Assembly (NCBI GenBank): GCA_903813345.2
Contig: CAIIXF020000002.1
Location: 17,799,467-17,863,466, forward strand
DNA length: 64,000 nucleotides
Direction: 5' to 3'
Origin: Owenia fusiformis
Taxonomy: Eukaryota > Annelida > Polychaeta > Sabellida > Oweniidae
Shown piece after piece: positions 21,427 to 34,187 of this stretch. Made by a program: the position numbers and the translations under genes. Each line of letters begins with the position of its first letter. Position 1 is the stretch's first letter. Below the pieces are notes generated by a model. The model ran no database searches, was not told where the DNA came from, and worked only from the letters and a program-made list of their open reading frames with translations.

Positions 21427-21600
21427 AGTAGAACCTGTCTAATTTGAACACTTTTGGTACCTCTAAAAAGTGCTCCATTTGTAGAGGGCAATTTAACATC
21501 AAGTCAATTGGTCTTGGGACTGAAGAGTGTTCCAATCACAGGGAAGTTGAAGTTCCACTTCAAGAGGTGTTCCACTTCACAGGTTTGATTGTGTGTTAAT
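21427..21600. mobile_element. end of a CAGTAGAACCTGTCTAA element (pogo/Tc1-like, fragment)
   Basis: Starts CAGTAGAACCTGTCTAATTT and continues with text similar to the inverse of 24,600-24,904, which ends AGACAGGTTATACTG. The two are fragments of one family in opposite orientation. CAGT ends next to TA suggest a Tc1/pogo-type element; this is inference. Confidence 0.5.
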
Positions 21601-22910
21601 TAATAAGAATTAAACCAAGGTAAAATGTTAGTTAAAATCGTGGTTCATGTTGGTTAAACTGATTGCTCGACTCATATTGGTTTAAATTTAAATTCTACAT
21701 CGTCAAGCTTTATGAAGGGCTCAGAGTAATGGTTACACCCTTAGTTCCACATATTCAGGAGCCACTCAGAATTGAATAAAGCTCTGGATAATACTTGTTA
21801 CATTGATTTAGACAAATGGATAAACCAATCATTTCACACTACATGTATAAACCAATCCTTTAATGAGTAATTGACCTGTTTATAATGTAATGTAATGTTT
21901 ATAATGTTTTATAATGTAAATTCTATTTATTTATTAATGCAGTCAAATTATTCCAAGATTTATTGATACACATACATGACAAGCATTTTATACCAAATGT
22001 GTATTGCTATTTAATAGCAATATTAGTTTATTAACTACGTTTATACTGTTCTTCTACTTATTAATTTGGCGCTACTTATTTTAGTGGATTTAATGTTTTG
22101 AACATTTGGTGGTAGAAGTACAGTAGTTATATAATTGTAAATAGTTCTAAATCTCATTAATTGTTTTAACTCTGTGATAATTTTTTTATTGAACACTTAA
22201 ACGTGGCATCGGTGTTAAGTAGATTAAATGTACTTTATTGTTTTATCATGTTATGTCCATTTAACTCTACTTTTTAAAAATATTTTACGTATGTTATTTC
22301 TTCTGTGTTAATGGCCATGACATTTTAATATTCAGAACAATTTTATTATATTTTATTCAGAACAATTTGTAATCTAAGTATATCATGGTCCTAGAATTAT
22401 AATTCATTTTAAAAAGCTATCTTTCTAGTACTGTGTAACTGTAGCTGCGTGAGAATTTAGATTTGCTGCTCTCATAAAATATAAGCAGCTTTTGTATGTG
22501 CAATCTTTATTATTGATTGGTATCAGTATAGGTAGAAAATAGTAACATAACAAGCATTATTAATAAACTGATATGATATTTACATTTCAGTTCAATTTAA
22601 GGCCATAAGGCCATTCAAAGTTAATAATATATTTAAATATCATCTCGAGAGGCTAAATCTTAGGAGGATGGAAGGTGAAAAAGAAATAAAAAAGAAAATA
22701 TAATTGTTTATTCATATTGTATTCCTGTTCAGAGTTTATAATATTCAACAGTTGAAATAACAAAACACATCCATAAATAGCTGCCAATAAAATGACACAC
22801 ACTTTAGGTTCAGGCAAACTGTTTGTATGGCTTTATTTTTCAAAAATTCATTATTTGCTAGGGCATAGATAACTACATTGTATATTTTATTTGCAAGGGC
22901 ATAGATTAAT
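21601..22910. other. AT-rich intergenic sequence, no gene seen
   Basis: Unique-looking AT-rich DNA with short runs of TAATGTTTATAATG. I found no exon-like segment or clear mobile element. Confidence 0.5.
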
Positions 22911-23545
22911 AGTACAATAACGTCATTTCGAAGGGCAATATTATAGTGAAATATTGGCCCTCGGTCCAATATTTAAGAAATATAGACCAAAGAGCAGGGG
23001 TATATCGTCGAATACACCCCACAGGGCTAGGCACAACTTGAACGACTGAAGGGAGTGCGGGGTTCGAGAGCTTTTGTGCCTAGCCCTAAGGGGTGTATTC
23101 GACGATATTATACCTGCTCTGAGGTCTATATTATGATTCTAACATGAAAACTGACTTAAATGTTTTGAATTTTCATTATGGTCCGCTATTACTACGGTCC
23201 GCCGTTATGATGTAACACATCACACGTATTATCAGGGGCATTTTTCGCGAATATACCCCAGGTCAAATGTCAAATTCACTATATTGCCCTTCGAAATGAC
23301 GTTATTAGTATTATTACCACCATTAATGCCCAGGGCTGAAATAGCAAGAAAATCTTACCACTGACAGACTGAACGATATCTAATTTCGCATGGAAAATTG
23401 CCTGGCGTTAATGCATTATTGGCCTGCCACTATGGCCCGCCACTATGACGTCACATATTGCTCAGGTCGATATATCAAAATAAATGCCTTCTAAACTAGC
23501 ACTAATACCCCTAGAACAGGCCTGGCAAGGTGGTAATAATACTTG
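22911..23545. mobile_element. composite inverted-repeat element, AACGTCATTTC/TATTACCACC family, copy 1
   Basis: The first half has arms TACAATAACGTCATTTCGAA and its inverse (23,276-23,311). The second half is bounded by AGTATTATTACCACC (from 23,307) and its exact inverse at 23,531-23,545. The same two halves in the same order occur at 57170 and 58487, so they travel as one family. A further fold-back is nested at 22979-23132. Confidence 0.7.
22979..23132. mobile_element. 154-bp fold-back element nested in the composite element
   Basis: Near-palindrome: AATATAGACC...GGTCTATATT at the ends, then GAGCAGGGGTATATCGTCG and GGGCTAGGCACAA mirrored on the other arm. The loop is about 40 bp. Absent from the related copies at 57170 and 58487, so it was probably inserted here. 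Confidence 0.75.
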
Positions 23546-24599
23546 TACATTGTTTAGTTGATTTGTAAGGGCATACATGACTACATTGTATATTTTATTT
23601 GCTAGGAAGGGCATAAATGACTACATTGTAAATTTTATTTGCAAGGGCATAAATGACTGCATGTATTGTTGAGACTTGAGAGTATATGTTTATATTTAAT
23701 ATATTATAGATTATACACAAATAAATATACAAAGAAAATATTTTCCTATATTTGTTTGTAATAACTAAGGATATTTATATATTTTAAGGTACAACAATAT
23801 CCTACAAAAATGAATTAGGCTAGGCCAAAATATCCAAATAATGATAAAATCGCCCAAAACCAAATCAGATGTTGCATCTGTAAAAATTTCAAGCTGAATG
23901 GATTAGTTCCCCTGGAATTTTGATGACAAGATTAATGTGCACACAGCCATCCATCCATCAGCACAATACAATAAAAATAGCACAATGAAAATCTCAATCC
24001 AAATGTCAATGAGATACTAGATCTGTTGTATAAACTCCCAATCCACACTCTGAAATTATGGTATCATTTGAGTATCGTGCCACACAGTGTTTGCAGTATC
24101 ATACAGTTCTACATCTTATGGTAGCATACAGTATACTGTGGCTAGACTCACTGTAAGAATCTACAGTCATATTTTAGTATTTGGCAAACAGATATGCAAT
24201 GCTGTATGCATATCCATTAGATGGCCATATCTTCTTAGGGGCCGGGTCAATAATTCAATGTCTGTCAAAAGACATACTAGTAATTAATTATGTTAGGGGA
24301 GGGGGTAAAACACTATTCAATTAGGTGACCGACATACTCAACAGATATGTCTACAGTGAATTTTAAATGTGTTGTTTATAGCAGTAGCAGATATTGTATG
24401 CTGTGGATTGTACTTGAACACTGCATGCAAATCAACATTGTTACTCTTATACAGCGTGCATGAATCAACAATTTGCCTTTCGTTAGAAGGGGGAGGGGGT
24501 TAAGACCCTAACTAAATTAATTTTGTTTTTTTGATGGACATTGAAATATTGACCCAGTCCCTTACCGCTGAAGTGGAGCTACATGTAGTAACCAAATAC
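23546..24599. other. AT-rich intergenic sequence with short repeated words
   Basis: Around 22,860-23,660 the phrase GGGCATA(A/G)ATGACTACATTGTA recurs several times as a loose tandem repeat. The rest shows no gene. Confidence 0.5.
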
Positions 24600-24904
24600 A
24601 AGAATACCTGTATATCAGAACACCTCTCTAATCTGAACACCACTCAATGTGATCACTTTTAGTCAATTCCATTCTTTAAGTCACCAGTTCAAGTTGTGAC
24701 ATATTGTTAGTCTCAAAATTTTTTGTGGATGGTGTACAGCAGTCAGTGTTTGGCATCCGAACAAATGGCAGGTGGTGACATTTTGCATCTTAACTTGTTT
24801 GAATTCCCATACTTCCATGTTAAATACCTCGAAATGTGAACATCTGCCAATCAGAACACTTTGAGCTATACCCAATGGCATTCAGATTAGACAGGTTATA
24901 CTGT
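24600..24904. mobile_element. pogo/Tc1-like element fragment ending AGACAGGTTATACTGTA
   Basis: Inverse orientation of the family at 21427. A copy of the TGTCACCACC repeat family (24,690-24,797) lies inside it. Confidence 0.45.
24690..24797. repeat. TGTCACCACC family, 5'-degenerate copy
   Basis: Words GTCTCAAAATTTTTTGTGGA and AAATGGCAGGTGGTGACATT match the copies at 5062, 5632 and 54231. Confidence 0.55.
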
Positions 24905-25138
24905 ATTATTACGGCTTTGTATAAAAAACCTCCTACCCACGTACCCTCGTACCCACGTGCGTGGGTCCTGACCCAGTCTTTAAAGAGTTAAATCTTTAGA
25001 TTTTTTAAACATTATTCTATCTCAATGTATGCTTAATTATGGATGAATTTATGTACCCATATGCCTTTATTTCTAGATCGGACATCTTTCTCGTCATAAA
25101 ATAAAGCCGGCATTGCATAATGTTTATTTGAGTTATTT

Positions 25139-26802
25139 CACGGGGGATAAGCAAAACGAGGGCGAAGCCACGGACTGCGACTCGCGTAATTCAAAACGAG
25201 GTTACAACGCATTATAGCTGAACAATGGCGGTAAGTCCAAACTTATTTTGGAAGGCATGTTAGGATTTGGGGAAGATTATTGGTTTGGATATATTACAGA
25301 ATAGCTAGTATGTTCCAGTCGGTGATCAACATATTCATACTCCATCTGCAATGGCATTCTTGGTGCTCGGCTGTCCAATAGTTTAGCATGAACACAAATG
25401 AATTCGAAATCTGCCACAAAAAATGTAATTTTGTCAATATTTGTCCCTAATATACCGATTTAAACAAAGGAATCAGAAATGACATCGAATTAATATAATT
25501 ATTCATGTTCTGTTGTTACAATTACATCTTCGTGTGATATTTGGTAAGCGGAAAACGTACAATTACATAGGAAATTGGAATTTATAATAGTCGCAGTCCA
25601 TCCATCTGCCCAACGCAGTCCGCGACTCAGTGTTGCTTTATATCTGAAGCTGAACGCAATCACAGCCAAAGGTAGATAGCACAATGTGTGTAGAGGTGTG
25701 GCCGAAATGGAGCAACTTTGGACAAAATTGAATATAAAGGGCTATTTTAATAGACCTACATCGTGTCTCAATCCATTCTGCAAATATATACAAACTGTCA
25801 AATACAGCTGAAATCATGAATTTATGGTAGCTAGCAATATTGATGGACTGTTGGAAAGATCATCCAAAATTACATTAACTCACCAACTCTCCAATTATTT
25901 GATATTTTCCTGATATCTTAAATACTAGTTAATGTACCCTTCCCAACAGCTTTTATTGCATCATCAAAAAGTTAATTGTTTCGCATTTCTACTTCTTATA
26001 AAAAGTCTCACCACTATCCAATTATCTATATATTTAACCCTATCCACAAATTGGTTTGTAATAAACATATTACGTTGTCATCTTGCGCTCGACTGTTCTG
26101 CCAAATACGCTATTGAATTGCCATATTTCTAGGTCTTAAACGATACAATAAAGCAATTTGGGACATTGATTCAGGTAATAGATATATGTTAATCAACGTA
26201 ACTTTGAATGATAATCTGGATGCTGACTTTCTTTTCCTGAAACAATAATAGCGTAGGAATATAGTTTACACTATCTTATTTATTTCGTGTTCGCGGCTGG
26301 ACTGCGTTACTTAGAATATCAATGGAGGCTGTGTTGCGTTGTTGAAATAGCTTTGTTTACTGGACTGCGTCCACTATGAATGCACAGTTTGAATCTAATT
26401 TTCTCCTCATGAACACATTCTATTATCAAATCATTTTCACGAATTATACTCGGAGCCTCAACTAACCTTTAGATATCAGAAACGTGTTAAAACTCCTTTC
26501 AAATGTATAGTAAATTAAATAATATGCACATATTTTACAGGTAAAATCAGAACTTTGCTACTGTTTTAGCTTGATCTGGACAACTGCTTATTTTCTTATC
26601 TACAGACCAACAGTAGATACAGAGTAATATCTTGGTCACCGATTAGACACTACGATAGCATTTAAAATACATGGATTTCTCTATTTTGTCGGAAGAAGCA
26701 GAAGGCACTGCCGGATGTCCCTCCATTTTGGCGCTGGGCTGCGGTGTAAAGATACGCGAGTCGCAGTCCGTGGCTTCGCCCTCGTTTTGCTTATCCCCCG
26801 TG
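25139..26802. mobile_element. 1.66-kb DNA transposon-like element, 47-bp inverted ends, TATTT duplications
   Basis: The left end CACGGGGGATAAGCAAAACG and its reverse complement at the right match for 47 bp without a mismatch that I can see. TATTT occurs directly outside both ends (25134-25138 and 26803-26807). No transposase-like frame of useful length is inside, so it is non-autonomous. CAC ends with a 5-bp duplication recall Transib elements, but the terminal sequence is not diagnostic; class unknown. Confidence 0.75.
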
Positions 26803-26807
26803 TATTT

Positions 26808-28841
26808 GAGTGTTGTTTTTGATATATCGAAGCGATTTTTTGTTGATCGGGCAGTCTTACAGTGTACAACCAATCTATTGCTTGGCGCAAATTGGCCACA
26901 TGGGGCATGTGTTGTAAAGTGCTGTAGTTTTTGACTCCATGAGCAGAATATGGTCAAACTTTCACAACAAAATTCACATTGAATGACCTGAATGATTCTG
27001 GATTGACGAAGTTATTCAACTTTTCATCGGTCCTGTTTTTTAACACCCTGTTAAATAAGGTTTTGCCCCTGTTCCTATCAATCCTTGATGTAAATATGTC
27101 GTATAAAGTAAAGACTTGACAGGCAAAAATATTTGCAAATTGAGAAAACGTTAATATTTCGAATTCATGTTTGGGGGTATACTAAAGTAGTATAGGACAA
27201 CTAAATGACATTTTCTAAATAAAACAAAGCAAAGATGTGTAGCAATCATATAAACACAAAAATTGTGTCAGGTAAATTAAATGTATTTTTATCAATACAA
27301 TTGGGGGGGGGGGTGTATAGGGAAATCCATATACAATATTTTTCAGCTCTCTTATACCAAATACAATATTTTTTCACCCCTTTTATATCATATACAATAT
27401 TTTTCACAGCTCTTATACCATATACAATATTTTACAAAAGTTTGGGTGAATACAATATACGATAGTTTTGAAACTGCTGTTGATCGAATATTTGATATTG
27501 ATAAGGAAATAATATTAGGAGAGAATCCATGTACTACAGCAAATGTATTATTATAAGGCAAATGGACTCCACATACTTACCACAATGATTCCATTTATTA
27601 CATTATGACTGACACACCATTCAGGTGCATCCACATGATTTGTTTAGAAATTCTGTGACAACTTTTTATTTTCAGGTAAACAAGTTGATTTAAAACATGT
27701 TTATGGTATAAGATTCTTGACTTCTCATTAGTGATTGCACAATCTATTTGACCAAAACATTAACTTAACATTTCTTCAATTGGCTAAAGCCAGTATCTGT
27801 AAAAGTGCCATAAAGATATTCAAAATTAGCACTAAAATCGCATAATTGGAATGGATGGAACTCAGTGTACCTCTTTCTTATGACCTACTTTTTCCCATGA
27901 CTTATTTTAATGTCAATGGAATCCTTCATAGGGAGTCAGGGAATTTCTTGAAACATAATTGATGCAAAATTGAGAATGTGGAATATAAGATTCATCATGT
28001 GATCTCTAAAAATAAATTTTGCTGAGGTAAATATGTACATTACATAACACTATCAGGAAGATAGTGAAGATTCACAATGCACAATAATTAAGACAGTCAC
28101 CTGGAAAATATTAAGTATTGGCAACAGTTTCGGAAACAATAATTAAAGAATTTCACAAACTTCCATGTAGATAATTCATTTTTGATTGAACTCGAGTCTG
28201 GACTACAGTTTGAAATAAAGGGAAGATGAGACTTGATTGTTTGATCATTTGAAACAGAGACACTTCGGGGTTTCTGATAGGGCAGCCTTAAAAACATAAG
28301 TCAAACATAAGTGTGTCAAAATTAAGCAAATCCATAAAGGTCAAACCACTTGTTTCACGAATGATTTCAAGGCAAAAATGTGTTAATGAGAATGAAAACT
28401 ACTCTATGTAACTCGAAATAATTTTCTTTTAAGGAACTACGGACGGTGTCGCAACAGATTTCAGTCGTATGTTGGATTTTTGCTATTTTCTGAGGATTTT
28501 AACAGATGCATCATTAACTCCAGGACAAGTAGTCAGAGATGATAAAATAATTTGGACTTTAAGACGGGGAGGGTGCAAACACTGAATCAACATGTTTTTC
28601 TGTAATGTTGTCCTGATTTCCAGTCCTTTAAATATCTGTTTTTTCAAGATTTGTGGCATAGGAAAATATGATTCATGCTGGGGTTTTGAAGATATCAATT
28701 TTGGGTGACTAAAATTAAGCTGAAAACAATATATCACATGAGTTTTCCCTATGTGAAAATAACAGAAGGAATATTGTTTTCCACTTTATCCCAATGAATC
28801 ATATTTCCTTTAAATAGGTTGGCTGTCTACAAATGCGACAT
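26808..28841. other. intergenic sequence with a 35-bp tandem repeat, no gene seen
   Basis: A run of G (27,302-27,312) is followed at 27,326-27,445 by four diverged copies of TTATACCATATACAATATTT, about 35 bp apart. The remainder shows no exon-like or mobile feature. Confidence 0.55.
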
Positions 28842-29253
28842 CACGTGGTCCTAACTTCGACGCGTTAATTTGAATTTTTGACCTACCCACCGGATGTTTG
28901 AAAATCAAGGGTTACGAGTCTCATACTGCACCGTTTTCTTCAAACTTGTTCCATTCAAAGCATAACAAAAATCCCTTTCTGATGGTACATTATCCTCTTA
29001 AACAGAGTCCCTACTTCAAGCGGCATTTTGGTCCCCAGCTGTAAGAAGGCCTTCTAACACCTGGGGACCAAATCGCTGCTAGAACGAGGGACTCTTTACA
29101 ATAAAGTAATGTACCGACAGAAAGGCAATTTTGTTTTGCTTTTAATGGTATAAGTTTGAAGAAAAACGGTACAGTATGAGACTCGCAATCCTTGATTTTC
29201 AAGCATCTGGTAGGTCAAAAATTCAAATTAACGGTCGAAGTTAGTACCACGTG
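28842..29253. mobile_element. 412-bp fold-back element
   Basis: Two arms of about 200 bp meet near 29,042. The ends read CACGTGGT...ACCACGTG, the next words are AACTTCGACGCGTTAATTTG and its near inverse, and the centre is TGGTCCCCAGCTG/CACCTGGGGACCA. Arm similarity extends over almost the whole length. No coding capacity. Confidence 0.8.
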
Positions 29254-29443
29254 GACATATTCATGCACCAAACATTGAAAAAACATGTGTGAAAACTAGG
29301 GCAACATTTCAGAATAATGTTTATGGGGTGTTCATCATATCTGTGTTCTCTTATATTTTGATACTTCGAACCTTGATTTAATTGCCTTTATCAGAAGGGT
29401 TACTCGTTATACTATTTTAACACCTTGACCCAGACTGACACAA

Positions 29444-31168
29444 CCCAATTGAAAAATAAAACTAATTACCAACTTATTAACAACTAATTTACAACTAATT
29501 ATCAACAATTCTGCTGGCAATTGGAATTAAAGTTAAGCGTTAATTAAATCAATGATAATTATGGCCTAATTATCAGTAGCAAGTTCAATGTAAATTAACT
29601 TACAATAATGCTGATTTATGATTTTTAGTTGATAATTAAGATATGAAATGTTTGAGGGTGATAGTAAGTGGTAAATTAAAACGTTTTTGTTCTGAAGTAG
29701 ATTATTGGTTGATAGTTAACATATAGGATGATTATAATGATAATTAGTCGTAAATTAGGCCCATGATTTAGAAATACAAACCCCCTAAATTTAATTTCAA
29801 GATGGTGGAAAAAGAAAACATGTGAGAGATATTTCTCTCATAAAATTGAGAATTACAACATGAATGGTGCATATACTACCATGAAATTTGGTCAACATTA
29901 TTATAAGGGTATGTAGAACATGAATACAATGTACAGTTGGGGACAAAAATAAATGACAGGTCGATTTTCGATCACCATTTCCTAATTATGGTGGTCTGAA
30001 AGCCCATAATTTCCAATATTGTCTAGATATATATCCCTTAAACTTTGTATATTTTACATTTTGTATAATCTCATCCACTGATGTATGGCCCCTTGTAAAT
30101 TCTCTTATTTTTAACATGGGAAATCCTCACTTCAGCAAATCCACCTGTCATTTATTTATGTCCCCAACTGTATGTTAAATCTTATTCACACTTCTGTCTG
30201 AAATGTTTATGAATTTAAAAATCTTTTTGATTCAGATCATATAATATTAATCCTAGAATGCAATTTAGGTACTAACATGGGTTACCTATATTTCACAAGT
30301 AATCCAAATGTGCTCTTCTAAATAATGATTGTTAGATCAAAGACATTTCAAAACATATTTTTGATTATATCTGTTACGTCCTTATTATGTAACATTATAG
30401 TCTAATGTTTGTGTTCTGATTTTAGTTGTTGATGGAAATAATGATGTTTTCACATGCTTTTCATGAATCTTAAAAATTTGCGAAATAGAATAGCTTTAAA
30501 AAAGAGGGGGAGAAACCCCAGGGTTCAAAGATGACATACGCTTATAATGTAAATCTGAATGGAGATGACATCGTCGCTGATTGGTTAAGCGAGTCGATCG
30601 TCGATTGGTTTAAATCTAGGTCAATTTGAAAACTTTAAAAACCAAGATGGAGGGTACGTTTTCGACAAAAGGAGGTGTGCGAAGGAGGAAATCGTATGTC
30701 ATCAATTGAATCATGGTGTTTTCCCTCCTCTTGCTGTGAAATTTCAATAGTTCAAGTTCAATGTTGTCTGTTCTGAAAGATCCTAATTAAGATGAATATT
30801 CCGTCACAAAATAGTTCAAGATGAAGCAAAAATCTCCGAGTGAAGGGAAGCAAAAAAGAAGCGAGTCATTTTTGAGATGTCACAAATCTGACTTAAACCT
30901 AACTTTCAAGTAATTATCAATAGTAAGTTAGGTGATAATTAGAGATTAACTTACATCAAACTTACAACTAACTTTCAACTAATTTACGTAAATAGCTCAT
31001 TTGCATATTGATGGTAGTTAATCGTTAATTAAGTTGCAAATTAAGCGTTAATTAAGTTGATAATTAGCTCATTTGCATGTGAATTTTTACACCTAACTTT
31101 CAACTAATTATCAATAGTAAGTTAGGTGATAATTGGAGATGATTTTCCATAGGCTTTTTTCAATTGGG
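29444..31168. mobile_element. 1.7-kb AT-rich inverted-repeat element
   Basis: The termini are CCCAATTGAAAAA and TTTTTCAATTGGG. Both flanks inside carry repeated AACTAATTATCAAC and TTAATTAAG words (29,460-29,760 and 30,890-31,140). A hAT-type MITE (30502-30733) is nested. No coding frame recognised. Confidence 0.6.
30502..30733. mobile_element. hAT-type MITE (AGAGGGGGAGAAACCCCAGG), copy 1
   Basis: Left end AAGAGGGGGAGAAACCCCAG, then AAAGATGACATACG; the right end is the diverged inverse (CGTATGTCATC...CCCTCCTCTT). Same family as 57413-57780, where an 8-bp target duplication is clear. Confidence 0.7.
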
Positions 31169-33500
31169 AACAGAAATTATCAACATTGGAGGAGATAGGA
31201 AAAGCGTGGAATTGCGTTTAAATCAATCATTATCCATATTTATGGATAAAAACGAATATGTTTCACGTTGCTAATCTCTACTGCTCAATCTTTTTTCATT
31301 TTAGGAGCCGTTCTACTGATATCTTATTTTATTCAAAATTGAGAGCGAATGAGCATAACGGGTAAACTTTAATTGCACATTTTAGACCAATCAAAATATA
31401 TAACTATTTTCATATGTTTACCGTCTTGGTAGATACAAAATAACACGTACCAAACTCATTGGATTATGAGCATAGTCAGATAGAAGTGGTGATATCATCA
31501 ACAATGAAAATTATGGTGATTCTAGTGAAAGCATGAATTCAATGTTTTAAAGAACTTCGCGGGACACAGGCGTTGACGTATAGTGCTGCGGGAATTATAT
31601 CATATTAACAGGAATATTTGTGATATACTTCATGTTATAATATGATCATTCGAAAGCCTAGTCAATACCTCATCGGGTTTTACTCACGGTATAAAATCGG
31701 AATACTCAGGCGGTAGCATCGGGTCCTATTGAATCGTACTCGTGGTATAATCGGGTCTTTCATTTTCAACTTTCACCGGTGATTTCAATGATGTGCAACG
31801 TATGGCAGTGAAACAAATGTAATATATTTGCACCCATTGTATCTTTGAATCAAATGGACTAAATACAGCCATGTTTTTTTTACTTATTTAAGATGTAAAA
31901 CATCATTCTAATATATATCGAAGTTGAATTTAGCGATTTGATTGTAAATATTGCATTATTAAAACGTGCCTGGAACCCCCGGGGCCTGGAACAACAACTA
32001 TATCGGTTACAAACAATTCTGTGTTTTATCTATTTCTCATATTGAGAAATTCAATATAATATAAAACCTGAAAACAGGAGTTTATTAACTTATCCCCTAC
32101 TTTTTCAGACATCTTCGGGTCTTTGCTCGGCGGTAGGTTGTACTATACGCGGGTAGACTTTCCCATCGTGCATTTGCTCTCATTTAATCAAGGGCGTTAC
32201 AATACCCGGGAATTTATCGGTTCGTGCAGTACTTGTTTGTGATAGCGCCCTCTGTAGGTCACTGTGCTTATAGCCTACAGTAATAAAGGGCGTTACAATA
32301 CCCGGGAATTTATCGGTTCGTGCAGTACTTGTTTGTGATAGCGCCCTCTGTAGGTCACTGTGCTTATAGCCTACAGTAATACGGGGTAGGATATCGGGAA
32401 TTCGGTCAGTTTCTATCCGTCGATTTCGCTATGAATTGAAGCAAGTGTGACCACTTTATCCACTTAAACAATTTGATAATTGATTAAATCTTTAAACAAA
32501 ATCGATAAATACGTTATACACTTCCTATCTCCTTAGAAATTAGCATGTATTTATGGATTGTGTTTTCGAACAAGGCTCGACCCACCCCAATAGGGAAATC
32601 CTTATGCTAATTAGTATGACGTCATATTTTCCTGGGGAATCCTAGATTTCAAAGCCTCAGTCTGTTATTGTGTCAAATGTAAACGCTCTTTTGCAGACAG
32701 AAAATTGACAGATTAGCTTTTAACTTTCAGCTTTGATGTTTAAATATTCTGTATTTCTACCGGACTTCTTGCTGAATATCATATAATGTTATAACTTGAT
32801 TTGGACCATTGCCTGATTGATCATTCTGAAATTTTGATTGTGATTCATGATTGATTGGCAAGAAAAATAATTCCTATTGTTTTCCAGCGAAGTCAAAATG
32901 TTACAGCATGAGTTATAATGTCGAGTTTGCATCATGTTAAATTCTGCTAGTGATTAGAAGTTCATGCATAAGCATACACATAAGAGACAAACACACCCAG
33001 GCTCCAGGCCGTGGATGGAAATATAAAACTATTTAAGGCACAAACTGGTATTAATAGACCGATATGTAGTGTCTGCCATGTATTGAAGGTAAACCAATCT
33101 GCATTATTAATGTTTCTTCTATCAATACATGGATTGTGCAATAGAAAAGCAATGGCACAATCAAAAATGTGCATATCAATCGTGAATATCTCTCGGTTCA
33201 AAGCTTATTTCCAACAGAATCGTGTCAAAATATGTGTCTGAGTAACAGTTATACATTATAAGATCGCAAACTCTTACCAATTATCAGCCGAATGGCTCAT
33301 TTTCAACGAAATGTCCTTAAGACAACAGCCCTGGGTCGCGCCTGAGACCAAAAACTACTTCAAATAGCCCTCCCCTAATTATATTGGATAATCACATTTA
33401 TGCGTGCGCGCGCAGCTCATCCACTAAACGAAACGCCACTTCCTGCTGAAATCACCGGGTATTGATCTTTCCCTTGATTTAATATGCAAAAATGTATGCT
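31169..33500. other. intergenic sequence, no gene seen, one exact duplication
   Basis: Mostly unique AT-rich DNA. A 96-bp unit beginning AGGGCGTTACAATACCCGGG is tandemly duplicated without visible change at 32,191 and 32,287 (array 32,191-32,382). Confidence 0.55.
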
Positions 33501-33597
33501 CCCTATAATTTCCCGCCATTTCCTATTCAACCAATCAGATTCGGAGATTCTTGATTGAAGGACAATTGAAGAAGGAATCAATGGACAAAGACGTGCG
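33501..33597 (+). promoter_or_regulatory. candidate promoter with short first coding exon
   Basis: TTTCCCGCCATTT (E2F-like) and AACCAATCAGA (CCAAT box) are followed by ATGGACAAAGACGTGCG at 33581-33597 and a good donor, GTAAGA. This arrangement resembles a promoter with a tiny first exon, but I found no convincing downstream exon. Could be chance. Confidence 0.25.
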
Positions 33598-33792
33598 GTA
33601 AGAATTTATCCCAAATTTTGTAATAATTCTCATTGATATAATAACCTTAACGAATAATTACCTTCATGTTTATAAAGTGAATAGTATAAGCTTCACGTAC
33701 GTATAAGTTACTAGATATTCCCAGGCTATAGGAGTATCATTTAATTGAAGTTGCATTTTACAAACGTCATAGATATATTTGTGAACACCATC

Positions 33793-34187
33793 TAGAGTCC
33801 ATTTCACTGTTAAAGTGCGTCAGTAAAAGCTATAAAGTAAGAAATCCAAATATCATTTTGCAATAATATATGGAAAAATATATTCATATTGAACATGAAT
33901 GACATTTGTATATCTTGGATTGCTTCTAGTTTGGCTTAGAAAGTGTGTGGCCTCTTATATTTGGATGCTTCTCTGCCATGTTATTTTCAATAAGATTAAC
34001 ATGCCTGAAATTCTTCAAATTACAAGACGGCACAGGCTTATTGCACAAAAAACTAAAAAATCTGAAATATACAAATGTCATTCATGTACATTATGAATGT
34101 ACTTTTCCATATATTATTGCACAATGGTCTCCCAATTTCTTATTTTTGCCGTTCTACTGACGCACTGAAGCAGTGAAATGGACTCTA
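33793..34187. mobile_element. 395-bp MITE, TAGAGTCCATTTCACTG ends
   Basis: Inverted ends of about 35 bp: TAGAGTCCATTTCACTGTTA on the left and CAGTGAAATGGACTCTA on the right, continuing through AGTGCGTCAGTA. CTAG surrounds both termini, compatible with a TA duplication. Confidence 0.75.

Noticed and set aside
25227-25235. ATGGCG|GTAAGT as a first exon
   Set aside because: It lies inside the inverted-repeat element near its left end, with no downstream coding exon; probably chance.
26643-26957. Overlapping open frames of 75-104 codons
   Set aside because: They cover the right end of the inverted-repeat element at 25139-26802, have no recognisable similarity, and a matching inverse lies at the left end.
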